Positions 38,349-52,284 are shown, numbered from the stretch's first letter. The stretch is 64,000 nt of DNA from Acanthosepion lycidas (GCA_963932145.1 OZ010580.1:4088634-4152633), one strand, 5' to 3'. The notes: generated by a model not told the origin, from the sequence alone. Numbers and translations: made by a program.

Positions 38349-38419
38349 TGCATCGGCCGGGAATCGAACCCGGGCCGCCCGCGTGGCAGGCGAGCATTCT
38401 ACCACTGAACCACCGATGC
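38349..38419 (-). tRNA. tRNA-Gly-GCC: tRNA-Gly(GCC), copy 20, canonical
   Basis: Identical to the reference; TACGCAGTAG 5' flank, the commonest form. Confidence 0.97.
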
Positions 38420-39825
38420 TAGCGACGTACGCAGTAGCTCGTCTCTTCATATTTTTAATTTTATTATGTATTTTTCAGTCAGAAATATCACGAATGGATA
38501 AATCAACTTTGATCACTGGATATAAAATATACAATTATAAATTGTTTCATCTTTCTAGAAAGTATATCTATACATTGACGTTTATAAGGAAGTTGGGATG
38601 GAAAACACTGAGTAATGAATAAATGAACATTTCGATAATCAAGTCTTTATTTAATAACGGCCAAGACGTAGTAAAATAAACGCTGGAAATTTCAATACGC
38701 TTAAAACCGACTTTTGCTTTGCAATAGGGACTCGTATCACACAACGAATTTTCAAGTTGCGATGATTATACAAACTTTTGCAAGAAATTAGGCCAAAATA
38801 TGGAACGAAAAATTAACTGTTAAATGGAATTCATGTTTTATCACGATGAAAAACGTGTCAATTAAATGAGAATGAGAATAAAATCTTTCATGTCTGCCGG
38901 TTGAATATGAAATGATTTTTTGTCGAATTACACAGGTTTTAGCAATTATAAAAGAAAAGCGAAGTGAAAAAATTCAAAGAAAGTAACACCACGTCTACTA
39001 TAATATGAGGTTACTTGAATAGATCAATATGTCAGAATATATGCAAAGAAATAATTTCGCCAGCGATTGGAAGGAGAGTAACTGACTTACGCTCAGTAAA
39101 ATGATATTCGTGATAATAGCAATTTCAAAACAATGATGATGTTATACTTATTCAACTATTATTTATGTTTCGATAAAAGTTCATTGCATCTTTACAAATA
39201 TGTGACAAGAGATAAAAACTGAAAATCATACAAAACTTTAAGAGGAAATGAGTCGGGTTTCGTTGTCTCCAGAGCAAGCACTGAAATGAATTCATTATAA
39301 CTGGCGAGTCACACAAGCACACCAACACGCAACACTTGTAGGGTAAAAATATGTATTCCGACAAAGGTTTTCTTTCTTAGTGTTCGACGTGATAGGAAAC
39401 GAGAAAATGTGCAACAGAAGTCTATCATATTAAGAGGAGACACGTGCGTGTAATTTTAACGCGGGAATGAATGGAAGAGCATGGATTTGCCGCTTATGGG
39501 GCGGAATGAAATATTCAGTAAAAAAACAAACAAACATACGCGCACGAGAGACATCATGTACTATATACCGTCAGATTATTACAATTTATCGTGTCGCTTG
39601 TATTGTGTGAAGTTGAAAAATCTTTTCGACGGTGCGAAAATTCTAGAAAACAATATTGGATATAAAATAATGAAAATTGTTGTTTATCTCGGTGTAGAAA
39701 TTTTCGACTACTTCGATGTTGTTTGTACTCAGTAGTAATGTATATTCGATAGGAAATAAAAGTAATGAAACAATGTCTGTTTGACTGCTTGTTAAATAAA
39801 AGCTCATTTAAGAGCTTTGCAAATC

Positions 39826-39945
39826 GTTTACGGCCATATCACGTTGAACACACCGGTTCTCGTCCGATCACCGAAGTTAAGCATCGTCGAGCCTGGTCAG
39901 TACTTGGATGGGTGACCGCTTGGGAATACCAGGTGCTGTAAGTGC
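39826..39945 (+). rRNA. 5S rRNA, copy 21 (A59T)
   Basis: A private A-to-T change at position 59 in the A-box region (AAGCATCG). Unit length is 1,988 bp, with the 5-bp ATTCA insertion. Confidence 0.95.
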
Positions 39946-40331
39946 TTTTTCTTCGAACCTTCAAATATTCACTAATTTTCGACGCTTTCACTATCTACTA
40001 CTACATTTCTAACATACAGATTTTGATTTGCTAAAATTTCCTTTAAATTTAAATTTTTTTTACGAAAAAATACAAAACATTGGCACTGCATTGTTTTAGT
40101 CAAACAAATAAGACACGGATAATTCGAAAAATCTTGCCTCGATAAATTTATCAGGAACGGAATTCGACTATCACATCTCTTCAAATGGCACACGTAGAAT
40201 CTAAGAACAACACTGATGAAAGCTGAACGGCTTAAGAGACATCAGCATGTGGTCAAACGTAAGCGATCTGAGAGACACCTTTTACTGGATTAAAAGATTG
40301 CACGACAACACATTGGTGGTGACTACAACAT

Positions 40332-40402
40332 TGCATCGGCCGGGAATCGAACCCTGGCCGCCCGCGTGGCAGGCGAGCATTCTACCACTGAACCACCGAT
40401 GC
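40332..40402 (-). tRNA. tRNA-Gly-GCC: tRNA-Gly(GCC), copy 21, C50A variant
   Basis: C50 is A, giving an A-G mismatch in the T stem. The B box itself is intact. Confidence 0.87.
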
Positions 40403-41813
40403 TAGCGACGTACGCAGTAGCTCGTCTCTTCATATTTTTAATTTTATTATGTATTTTTCAGTCAGAAATATCACGAATGGATAAATCAACTTTGATCACT
40501 GGATATAAAATATACAATTATAAATTGTTTCATCTTTCTAGAAAGTATATCTATACACTGACGTTTATAAGGAAGTTGGGATGGAAAACACTGAGTAATG
40601 AATAAATGAACATTTCGATAATCAAGTCTTTATTTAATAACGGCCAAGACGTTGTAAAATAAACGCTGGAAATTTCAATACGCTTAAAACCGACTTTTGC
40701 TTTGCAATAGGGACTCGTATCACACAACGAATTTTCAAGTTGCGATGATTATACAAACTTTTGCAAGAAATTAGGCCAAAATATGGAACGAAAAATTAAC
40801 TGTTAAATGGAATTCATGTTTTATCACGATGAAAAACGTGTCAATTAAATGAGAATGAGAATAAAATCTTTCATGTCTGCCGGTTGAATATGAAATGATT
40901 TTTTGTCGAATTACACAGGTTTTAGCAATTATAAAAGAAAAGCGAAGTGAAAAAATTCAAAGAAAGTAACACCACGTCTACTATAATATGAGGTTACTTG
41001 AATAGTTCAATTCAATATGTCAGAATATATGCAAAGAAATAATTTCGCCAGCGATTGGAAGGAGAGTAACTGACTTACGCTCAGTAAAATGATATTCGTG
41101 ATAATAGCAATTTCAAAACAATGATGATGTTATACTTATTCAACTATTATTTATGTTTCGATAAAAGTTCATTGCATCTTTACAAATATGTGACAAGAGA
41201 TAAAAACTGAAAATCATACAAAACTTTAAGAGGAAATGAGTCGGGTTTCGTTGTCTCCAGAGCAAGCACTGAAATGAATTCATTATAACTGGCGAGTCAC
41301 ACAAGCACAACAACACGCAACACTTGTAGGGTAAAAATATGTATTCCGACAAAGGTTTTCCTTCTTAATGTTCGACGTGATAGGAAACGAGAAAATGTGC
41401 AACAGAAGTCTATCATATTAAGAGGAGACACGTGCGTGTAATTTTAACGCGGGAATGAATGGAAGGGCATGGATTTGCCGCTTATGGGGCGGAATGAAAT
41501 ATTCAGTAAAAAAACAAACAAACATGCGCGCACGAGAGACATCATGTACTATATACCGTCAGATTATTACAATTTATCGTGTCGCTTGTATTGTGTGAAG
41601 TTGAAAAACTTTTTCGACGGTGCGAAAATTATAGAAAAGAATATTGGATATAAAATAATGAAAATTGTTGTTTATCTCGGTGTAGAAATTTTCGACTACT
41701 TCGATGTTGTTTGTACTCAGTAGTAATGTATATTCGATAGGAAATAAAAGTAATGAAACAATGTCTGTTTGACTGCTTGTTAAATAAAAGCTCATTTAAG
41801 AGCTTTGCAAATC

Positions 41814-41936
41814 GTTTACGGCCATATCACGTTGAACACACCGGTTCTCGTCCGATCACCGATCAAGTTAAGCAACGTCGAGCCTGGTCAGTACTTGGAT
41901 GGGTGACCGCTTGGGAATACCAGGTGCTGTAAGTGC
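41814..41936 (+). rRNA. 5S rRNA, copy 22 (+3 class)
   Basis: TCA insertion, otherwise consensus. It is in a unit otherwise nearly the same as unit 21, whose 5S lacks the insertion. Unit length is 1,991 bp. Confidence 0.97.
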
Positions 41937-42322
41937 TTTTTCTTCGAACCTTCAAATATTCACTAATTTTCGACGCTTTCACTATCTACTACTACATTTC
42001 TAACATAGAGATTTTGATTTGCTAAAATTTCCTTTAAATTTAAATTTTTTTTACGAAAAAATACAAAACATTGGCACTGCATTGTTTTAGTCAAACAAAT
42101 AAGACACGGATAATTCGAAAAATCTTGCCTCGATAAATTTATCAGGAACGGAATTCGACTATCACATCTCTTCAAATGGCACACGTAGAATCGAAGAACA
42201 ACACTGATGAAAGCTGAACGGCTTAAGAGACATCAGCATGTGGTCAAACGTAAGCGATCTGAGAGACACCTTTTACTGGATTAAAAGATTGCACGACAAC
42301 ACATTGGTGGTGACTACAACAT

Positions 42323-42393
42323 TGCATCGGCCGGGAATCGAACCCAGGCCGCCCGCGTGGCAGGCGAGCATTCTACCACTGAACCACCGATGC
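42323..42393 (-). tRNA. tRNA-Gly-GCC: tRNA-Gly(GCC), copy 22, C50T variant
   Basis: C50 is T, making a U-G pair in the T stem, probably tolerated. Copy 2 shares this change, and its unit also shares the GACGTTGTAAAA spacer form. Confidence 0.92.
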
Positions 42394-43804
42394 TAGCGAC
42401 GTACGCAGTAGCTCGTCTCTTCATATTTTTAATTTTATTATGTATTTTTCAGTCAGAAATATCACGAATGGATAAATCAACTTTGATCACTGGATATAAA
42501 ATATACAATTATAAATTGTTTCATCTTTCTAGAAAGTATATCTATACACTGACGTTTATAAGGAAGTTGGGATGGAAAACACTGAGTAATGAATAAATGA
42601 ACATTTCGATAATCAAGTCTTTATTTAATAACGGCCAAGACGTTGTAAAATAAACGCTGGAAATTTCAATACGCTTAAAACCGACTTTTGCTTTGCAATA
42701 GGGACTCGTATCACACAACGAATTTTCAAGTTGCGATGATTATACAAACTTTTGCAAGAAATTAGGCCAAAATATGGAACGAAAAATTAACTGTTAAATG
42801 GAATTCATGTTTTATCACGATGAAAAACGTGTCAATTAAATGAGAATGAGAATAAAATCTTTCATGTCTGCCGGTTGAATATGAAATGATTTTTTGTCGA
42901 ATTACACAGGTTTTAGCAATTATAAAAGAAAAGCGAAGTGAAAAAATTCAAAGAAAGTAACACCACGTCTACTATAATATGAGGTTACTTGAATAGTTCA
43001 ATTCAATATGTCAGAATATATGCAAAGAAATAATTTCGCCAGCGATTGGAAGGAGAGTAACTGACTTACGCTCAGTAAAATGATATTCGTGATAATAGCA
43101 ATTTCAAAACAATGATGATGTTATACTTATTCAACTATTATTTATGTTTCGATAAAAGTTCATTGCATCTTTACAAATATGTGACAAGAGATAAAAACTG
43201 AAAATCATACAAAACTTTAAGAGGAAATGAGTCGGGTTTCGTTGTCTCCAGAGCAAGCACTGAAATGAATTCATTATAACTGGCGAGTCACACAAGCACA
43301 ACAACACGCAACACTTGTAGGGTAAAAATATGTATTCCGACAAAGGTTTTCCTTCTTAATGTTCGACGTGATAGGAAACGAGAAAATGTGCAACAGAAGT
43401 CTATCATATTAAGAGGAGACACGTGCGTGTAATTTTAACGCGGGAATGAATGGAAGGGCATGGATTTGCCGCTTATGGGGCGGAATGAAATATTCAGTAA
43501 AAAAACAAACAAACATACGCGCACGAGAGACATCATGTACTATATACCGTCAGATTATTACAATTTATCGTGTCGCTTGTATTGTGTGAAGTTGAAAAAC
43601 TTTTTCGACGGTGCGAAAATTATAGAAAAGAATATTGGATATAAAATAATGAAAATTGTTGTTTATCTCGGTGTAGAAATTTTCGACTACTTCGATGTTG
43701 TTTGTACTCAGTAGTAATGTATATTCGATAGGAAATAAAAGTAATGAAACAATGTCTGTTTGACTGCTTGTTAAATAAAAGCTCATTTAAGAGCTTTGCA
43801 AATC

Positions 43805-43924
43805 GTTTACGGCCATATCACGTTGAACACACCGGTTCTCGTCCGATCACCGAAGTTAAGCAACGTCGAGCCTGGTCAGTACTTGGATGGGTGACCGCTT
43901 GGGAATACCAGGTGCTGTAAGTGC
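43805..43924 (+). rRNA. 5S rRNA, copy 23 (standard 120 nt)
   Basis: Consensus sequence. Unit length is 1,983 bp. The spacer mark AAGCGCACC near 45279 is shared with unit 27. Confidence 0.97.
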
Positions 43925-44310
43925 TTTTTCTTCGAACCTTCAAATATTCACTAATTTTCGACGCTTTCACTATCTACTACTACATTTCTAACATAGAGAT
44001 TTTGATTTGCTAAAATTTCCTTTAAATTTAAATTTTTTTTACGAAAAAATACAAAACATTGGCACTGCATTGTTTTAGTCAAACAAATAAGACACGGATA
44101 ATTCGAAAAATCTTGCCTCGATAAATTTATCAGGAACGGAATTCGAGTATCACATCTCTTCAAATGGCACACGTAGAATCGAAGAACAACACTGATGAAA
44201 GCTGAAGGGCTTAAGAGACATCAGCATGTGGTCAAACGTAAGCGATCTGAGAGACACCTTTTACTGGATTAAAAGATTGCACGACAACACATTGGTGGTG
44301 ACTACAACAT

Positions 44311-44381
44311 TGCATCGGCCGGGAATCGAACCCGGGCCGCCCGCGTGGCAGGCGAGCATTCTACCACTGAACCACCGATGC
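44311..44381 (-). tRNA. tRNA-Gly-GCC: tRNA-Gly(GCC), copy 23, canonical
   Basis: Identical to the reference; TACGCAGTAG 5' flank. Confidence 0.97.
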
Positions 44382-45787
44382 TAGCGACGTACGCAGTAGC
44401 TCGTCTCTTCATATTTTTAATTTTATTATGTATTTTTCAGTCAGAAATATCACGAATGGATAAATCAACTTTGATCACTGGATATAAAATATACAATTAT
44501 AAATTGTTTCATCTTTCTAGAAAGTATATCTATACATTGACGTTTATAAGGAAGTTGGGATGGAAAACACTGAGTAATGAATAAATGAACATTTCGATAA
44601 TCAAGTCTTTATTTAATAACGGCCAAGACGTAGTAAAATAAACGCTGGAAATTTCAATACGCTTAAAACCGACTTTTGCTTTGCAATAGGGACTCGTATC
44701 ACACAACGAATTTTCAAGTTGCGATGATTATACAAACTTTTGCAAGAAATTAGGCCAAAATATGGAACGAAAAATTAACTGTTAAATGGAATTCATGTTT
44801 TATCACGATGAAAAACGTGTCAATTAAATGAGAATGAGAATAAAATCTTTCATGTCTGCCGGTTGAATATGAAATGATTTTTTGTCGAATTACACAGGTT
44901 TTAGCAATTATAAAAGAAAAGCGAAGTGAAAAAATTCAAAGAAAGTAACACCACGTCTACTATAATATGAGGTTACTTGAATAGATCAATATGTCAGAAT
45001 ATATGCAAAGAAATAATTTCGCCAGCGATTGGAAGGAGAGTAACTGACTTACGCTCAGTAAAATGATATTCGTGATAATAGCAATTTCAAAACAATGATG
45101 ATGTTATACTTATTCAACTATTATTTATGTTTCGATAAAAGTTCATTGCATCTTTACAAATATGTGACAAGAGATAAAAACTGAAAATCATACAAAACTT
45201 TAAGAGGAAATGAGTCGGGTTTCGTTGTCTCCAGAGCAAGCACTGAAATGAATTCATTATAAGTGGCGAGTCACACAAGCGCACCAACACGCAACGCTTG
45301 TAGGGTAAAAATATGTATTCCGACAAAGGTTTTCCTTCTTAGTGTTCGACGTGATAGGAAACGAGAAAATGTGCAACAGAAGTCTATCATATTAAGAGGA
45401 GACACGTGCGTGTAATTTTAACGCGGGAATGAATGGAAGAGCATGGATTTGCCGCTTATGGGGCGGAATGAAATATTCAGTAAAAAAACAAACAAACATA
45501 CGCGCACGAGAGACATCATGTACTATATACCGTCAGATTATTACAATTTATCGTGTCGCTTGTATTGTGTGAAGTTGAAAAACTTTTTCGACGGTGCGAA
45601 AATTATAGAAAAGAATATTGGATATAAAATAATGAAAATTGTTGTTTATCTCGGTGTAGAAATTTTCGACTACTTCGATGTTGTTTGTACTCAGTAGTAA
45701 TGTATATTCGATAGGAAATAAAAGTAATGAAACAATGTCTGTTTGACTGCTTGTTAAATAAAAGTTCATTTAAGAGCTTTGCAAATC

Positions 45788-45910
45788 GTTTACGGCCATA
45801 TCACGTTGAACACACCGGTTCTCGTCCGATCACCGATCAAGTTAAGCAACGTCGAGCCTGGTCAGTACTTGGATGGGTGACCGCTTGGGAATACCAGGTG
45901 CTGTAAGTGC
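45788..45910 (+). rRNA. 5S rRNA, copy 24 (+3 class)
   Basis: TCA insertion, otherwise consensus. Unit length is 1,993 bp (+3, -9 and +16). Confidence 0.97.
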
Positions 45911-46296
45911 TTTTTCTTCGAACCTTCAAATATTCACTAATTTTCGACGCTTTCACTATCTACTACTACATTTCTAACATAGAGATTTTGATTTGCTAAA
46001 ATTTCCTTTAAATTTAAATTTTTTTTACGAAAAAATACAAAACATTGGCACTGCATTGTTTTAGTCAAACAAATAAGACACGGATAATTCGAAAAATCTT
46101 GCCTCGATAAATTTATCAGGAACGGAATTCGACTATCACATCTCTTCAAATGGCACACGTAGAATCGAAGAACAACACTGATGAAAGCTGAACGGCTTAA
46201 GAGACATCAGCATGTGGTCAAACGTAAGCGATCTGAGAGACACCTTTTACTGGATTAAAAGATTGCACGACAACACATTGGTGGTGACTACAACAT

Positions 46297-46367
46297 TGCA
46301 TCGGCCGGGAATCGAACCCGGGCCGCCCGCGTGGCAGGCGAGCATTCTACCACTGAACCACCGATGC
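46297..46367 (-). tRNA. tRNA-Gly-GCC: tRNA-Gly(GCC), copy 24, canonical
   Basis: Identical to the reference; TACGCAGTAG 5' flank, unlike its block partner copy 17. Confidence 0.97.
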
Positions 46368-47106
46368 TAGCGACGTACGCAGTAGCTCGTCTCTTCATAT
46401 TTTTAATTTTATTATGTATTTTTCAGTCAGAAATATCACGAATGGATAAATCAACTTTGATCACTGGATATAAAATATACAATTATAAATTGTTTCATCT
46501 TTCTAGAAAGTATATCTATACACTGACGTTTATAAGGAAGTTGGGATGGAAAACACTGAGTAATGAATAAATGAACATTTCGATAATCAAGTCTTTATTT
46601 AATAACGGCCAAAAATAAACGCTGGAAATTTCAATACGCTTAAAACCGACTTTTGCTTTGCAATAGGGACTCGTATCACACAACGAATTTTCAAGTTGCG
46701 ATGATTATACAAACTTTTGCAAGAAATTAGGCCAAAATATGGAACGAAAAATTAACTGTTAAATGGAATTCATGTTTTATCACGATGAAAAACGTGTCAA
46801 TTAAATGAGAATGAGAATAAAATCTTTCATGTCTGCCGGTTGAATATGAAATGATTTTTTGTCGAATTACACAGGTTTTAGCAATTATAAAAGAAAAGCG
46901 AAGTGAAAAAATTCAAAGAAAGTAACACCACGTCTACTATAATATGAGGTTACTTGAATAGATCAATATGTCAGAATATATGCAAAGAAATAATTTCGCC
47001 AGCGATTGGAAGGAGAGTAACTGACTTACGCTCAGTAAAATGATATTCGTGATAATAGCAATTTCAAAACAATGATGATGTTATACTTATTCAACTATTA
47101 TTTATG

Positions 47107-47138
47107 TTTCGATAAAAGTTCATTTCGATAAAAGTTCA
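47107..47138. repeat. 16-bp tandem duplication (unit 24)
   Basis: TTTCGATAAAAGTTCA twice in tandem. Confidence 0.95.
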
Positions 47139-47780
47139 TTGCATCTTTACAAATATGTGACAAGAGATAAAAACTGAAAATCATACAAAACTTTAAGAGG
47201 AAATGAGTCGGGTTTCGTTGTCTCCAGAGCAAGCACTGAAATGAATTCATTATAACTGGCGAGTCACACAAGCACACCAACACGCAACACTTGTAGGGTA
47301 AAAATATGTATTCCGACAAAGGTTTTCTTTCTTAGTGTTCGACGTGATAGGAAACGAGAAAATGTGCAACAGAAGTCTATCATATTAAGAGGAGACACGT
47401 GCGTGTAATTTTAACGCGGGAATGAATGGAAGGGCATGGATTTGCCGCTTATGGGGCGGAATGAAATATTCAGTAAAAAAACAAACAAACATACGCGCAC
47501 GAGAGACATCATGTACTATATACCGTCAGATTATTACAATTTATCGTGTCGCTTGTATTGTGTGAAGTTGAAAAATCTTTTCGACGGTGCGAAAATTATA
47601 GAAAACAATATTGGATATAAAATAATGAAAATTGTTGTTTATCTCGGTGTAGAAATTTTCGACTACTTCGATGTTGTTTGTACTCAGTAGTAATGTATAT
47701 TCGATAGGAAATAAAAGTAATGAAACAATGTCTGTTTGACTGCTTGTTAAATAAAAGCTCATTTAAGAGCTTTGCAAATC

Positions 47781-47900
47781 GTTTACGGCCATATCACGTT
47801 GAACACACCGGTTCTCGTCCGATCACCGAAGTTAAGCAACGTCGAGCCTGGTCAGTACTTGGATGGGTGACCGCTTGGGAATACCAGGTGCTGTAAGTGC
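47781..47900 (+). rRNA. 5S rRNA, copy 25 (standard 120 nt)
   Basis: Consensus sequence followed by the 22-bp insert. Unit length is 2,005 bp. Confidence 0.97.
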
Positions 47901-48308
47901 TTTTTGCTTCTTTTGTCTGTGCTTTTTCTTCGAACCTTCAAATATTCACTAATTTTCGACGCTTTCACTATCTACTACTACATTTCTAACATAGAGATTT
48001 TGATTTGCTAAAATTTCCTTTAAATTTAAATTTTTTTTACGAAAAAATACAAAACATTGGCACTGCATTGTTTTAGTCAAACAAATAAGACACGGATAAT
48101 TCGAAAAATCTTGCCTCGATAAATTTATCAGGAACGGAATTCGACTATCACATCTCTTCAAATGGCACACGTAGAATCGAAGAACAACACTGATGAAAGC
48201 TGAACGGCTTAAGAGACATCAGCATGTGGTCAAACGTAAGCGATCTGAGAGACACCTTTTACTGGATTAAAAGATTGCACGACAACACATTGGTGGTGCC
48301 TACAACAT

Positions 48309-48379
48309 TGCATCGGCCGGGAATCGAACCCGGGCCGCCCGCGTGGCAGGGGAGCATTCTACCACTGAACCACCGATGC
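48309..48379 (-). tRNA. tRNA-Gly-GCC: tRNA-Gly(GCC), copy 25, G30C variant
   Basis: C-C mismatch in the anticodon stem and the same private flanks as copy 18. Confidence 0.88.
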
Positions 48380-49785
48380 TAGCGACGTCCGCACTAGCTC
48401 GTCTCTTTATATTTTTAATTTTATTATGTATTTTTCAGTCAGAAATATCACGAATGGATAAATCAACTTTGATCACTGGATATAAAATATACAATTATAA
48501 ATTGTTTCATCTTTCTAGAAAGTATATCTATACACTGACGTTTATAAGGAAGTTGGGATGGAAAACACTGAGTAATGAATAAATGAACATTTCGATAATC
48601 AAGTCTTTATTTAATAACGGCCAAGACGTAGTAAAATAAACGCTGGAAATTTCAATACGCTTAAAACCGACTTTTGCTTTGCAATAGGGACTCGTATCAC
48701 ACAACGAATTTTCAAGTTGCGATGATTATACAAACTTTTGCAAGAAATTAGGCCAAAATATGGAACGAAAAATTAACTGTTAAATGGAATTCATGTTTTA
48801 TCACGATGAAAAACGTGTCAATTAAATGAGAATGAGAATAAAATCTTTCATGTCTGCCGGTTGAATATGAAATGATTTTTTGTCGAATTACACAGGTTTT
48901 AGCAATTATAAAAGAAAAGCGAAGTGAAAAAATTCAAAGAAAGTAACACCACGTCTACTATAATATGAGGTTACTTGAATAGATCAATATGTCAGAATAT
49001 ATGCAAAGAAATAATTTCGCCAGCGATTGGAAGGAGAGTAACTGACTTACGCTCAGTAAAATGATATTCGTGATAATAGCAATTTCAAAACAATGATGAT
49101 GTTATACTTATTCAACTATTATTTATGTTTCGATAAAAGTTCATTGCATCTTTACAAATATGTGACAAGAGATAAAAACTGAAAATCATACAAAACTTTA
49201 AGAGGAAATGAGTCGGGTTTCGTTGTCTCCAGAGCAAGCACTGAAATGAATTCATTATAACTGGCGAGTCACACAAGCACACCAACACGCAACACTTGTA
49301 GGGTAAAAATATGTATTCCGACAAAGGTTTTCTTTCTTAGTGTTCGACGTGGTAGGAAACGAGAAAATGTGCAACAGAAGTCTATCATATTAAGAGGAGA
49401 CACGTGCGTGTAATTTTAACGCGGGAATGAATGGAAGAGCATGGATTTGCCGCTTATGGGGCGGAATGAAATATTCAGTAAAAAAACAAACAAACATACG
49501 CGCACGAGAGACATCATGTACTATATACCGTCAGATTATTACAATTTATCGTGTCGCTTGTATTGTGTGAAGTTGAAAAATCTTTTCGACGGTGCGAAAA
49601 TTATAGAAAAGAATATTGGATATAAAATAATGAAAATTGTTGTTTATCTCGGTGTAGAAATTTTCGACTACTTCGATGTTGTTTGTACTCAGTAGTAATG
49701 TATATTCGATAGGAAATAAAAGTAATGAAACAATGTCTGTTTGACTGCTTGTTAAATAAAAGCTCATTTAAGAGCTTTGCAAATC

Positions 49786-49905
49786 GTTTACGGCCATATC
49801 ACGTTGAACACACCGGTTCTCGTCCGATCACCGAAGTTAAGCAACGTCGAGCCTGGTCAGTACTTGGATGGGTGACCGCTTGGGAATACCAGGTGCTGTA
49901 AGTGC
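49786..49905 (+). rRNA. 5S rRNA, copy 26 (standard 120 nt)
   Basis: Consensus sequence. Unit length is 1,993 bp, from ATTCA near 50968 and a 5-bp insert in the CATGTATTGTAC stretch near 51505. Confidence 0.97.
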
Positions 49906-50291
49906 TTTTTCTTCGAACCTTCAAATATTCACTAATTTTCGACGCTTTCACTATCTACTACTACATTTCTAACATAGAGATTTTGATTTGCTAAAATTTC
50001 CTTTAAATTTAAATTTTTTTTACGAAAAAATACAAAACATTGGCACTGCATTGTTTTAGTCAAACAAATAAGACACGGATAATTCGAAAAATCTTGCCTC
50101 GATAAATTTATCAGGAACGGAATTCGAGTATCACATCTCTTCAAATGGCACACGTAGAATCGAAGAACAACACTTATGAAAGCTGAAGGGCTTAAGAGAC
50201 ATCAGCATGTGGTCAAACGTAAGCGATCTGAGAGACACCTTTTACTGGATTAAAAGATTGCATGACAACACATTGGTGGTGACTACAACAT

Positions 50292-50362
50292 TTCATCGGC
50301 CGGGAATCGAACCCGGGCCGCCCGCGTGGCAGGCGAGCATTCTACCACTGAACCACCGATGT
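50292..50362 (-). tRNA. tRNA-Gly-GCC: tRNA-Gly(GCC), copy 26, G1A and C72A, probable pseudogene
   Basis: The terminal acceptor pair is A-A, as in copy 19; internal boxes and anticodon are intact. Confidence 0.8.
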
Positions 50363-51778
50363 TAGCGACGTACGCAGTAGCTCGACTCTTCATATTTTTA
50401 ATTTTATTATGTATTTTTCAGTCAGAAATATCACGAATGGATAAATCAACTTTGATCACTGGATATAAAATATACAATTATAAATTGTTTCATCTTTCTA
50501 GAAAGTATATCTATACACTGACGTTTATAAGGAAGTTGGGATGGAAAACACTGAGTAATGAATATATGAACATTTCGATAATCAAGTCTTTATTTAATAA
50601 CGGCCAAGACGTAGTAAAATAAACGCTGGAAATTTCAATACGCTTAAAACCGACTTTTGCTTTGCAATAGGGACTCGTATCACACAACGAATTTTCAAGT
50701 TGCGATGATTATACAAACTTTTGCAAGAAATTAGGCCAAAATATGGAACGAAAAATTAACTGTTAAATGGAATTCATGTTTTATCACGATGAAAAACGTG
50801 TCAATTAAATGAGAATGAGAATAAAATCTTTCATGTCTGCCGGTTGAATATGAAATGATTTTTTGTCGAATTACACAGGTTTTAGCAATTATAAAAGAAA
50901 AGCGAAGTGAAAAAATTCAAAGAAAGTAACACCACGTCTACTATAATATGAGGTTACTTGAATAGATCAATTCAATATGTCAGAATATATGCAAAGAAAT
51001 AATTTCGCCAGCGATTGGAAGGAGAGTAACTGACTTACGCTCAGTAAAATGATATTCGTGATAATAGCAATTTCAAAACAATGATGATGTTATACTTATT
51101 CAACTATTATTTATGTTTCGATAAAAGTTCATTGCATCTTTACAAATATGTGACAAGAGATAAAAACTGAAAATCATACAAAACTTTAAGAGGAAATGAG
51201 TCGGGTTTCGTTGTCTCCAGAGCAAGCACTGAAATGAATTCATTATAACTGGCGAGTCACACAAGCACACCAACACGCAACACTTGTAGGGTAAAAATAT
51301 GTATTCCGACAAAGGTTTTCTTTCTTAGTGTTCGACGTGATAGGAAACGAGAAAATGTGCAACAGAAGTCTATCATATTAAGAGGAGACACGTGCGTGTA
51401 ATTTTAACGCGGGAATGAATGGAAGAGCATGGATTTGCCGCTTATGGGGCGGAATGAAATATTCAGTAAAAAAACAAACAAACATACGCGCACGAGAGAC
51501 ATCATGTATTGTACTATATACCGTCAGATTATTACAATTTATTGTGTCGCTTGTATTGTGTGAAGTTGAAAAATCTTTTCGACGGTGCGAAAATTATAGA
51601 AAACAATATTGGATATAAAATAATGAAAATTGTTGTTTATCTCGGTGTAGAAATTTTCGACTACTTCGATGTTGTTTGTACTCAGTAGTAATGTATATTC
51701 GATAGGAAATAAAAGTAATGAAACAATGTCTGTTTGACTGCTTGTTAAATAAAAGCTCATTTAAGAGCTTTGCAAATC

Positions 51779-51898
51779 GTTTACGGCCATATCACGTTGA
51801 ACACACCGGTTCTCGTCCGATCACCGAAGTTAAGCAACGTCGAGCCTGGTCAGTACTTGGATGGGTGACCGCTTGGGAATACCAGGTGCTGTAAGTGC
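51779..51898 (+). rRNA. 5S rRNA, copy 27 (standard 120 nt)
   Basis: Consensus sequence. Unit length is 1,983 bp. Confidence 0.97.
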
Positions 51899-52284
51899 TT
51901 TTTCTTCGAACCTTCAAATATTCACTAATTTTCGACGCTTTCACTATCTACTACTACATTTCTAACATAGAGATTTTGATTTGCTAAAATTTCCTTTAAA
52001 TTTAAATTTTTTTTACGAAAAAATACAAAACATTGGCACTGCATTGTTTTAGTCAAACAAATAAGACACGGATAATTCGAAAAATCTTGCCTCGATAAAT
52101 TTATCAGGAACGGAATTCGACTATCACATCTCTTCAAATGGCACACGTAGAATCGAAGAACAACACTGATGAAAGCTGAACGGCTTAAGAGACATCAGCA
52201 TGTGGTCAAACGTAAGCGATCTGAGAGACACCTTTTACTGGATTAAAAGATTGCACGACAACACATTGGTGGTGACTACAACAT

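Larger units (their letters stand above)
46386..50966 (+). repeat. Block B, second copy (units 24-26)
   Basis: It is the counterpart of the unit 17-19 block. Homology of variant pattern ends where unit 26 has the ATTCA insertion that unit 19 lacks. Confidence 0.7.
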
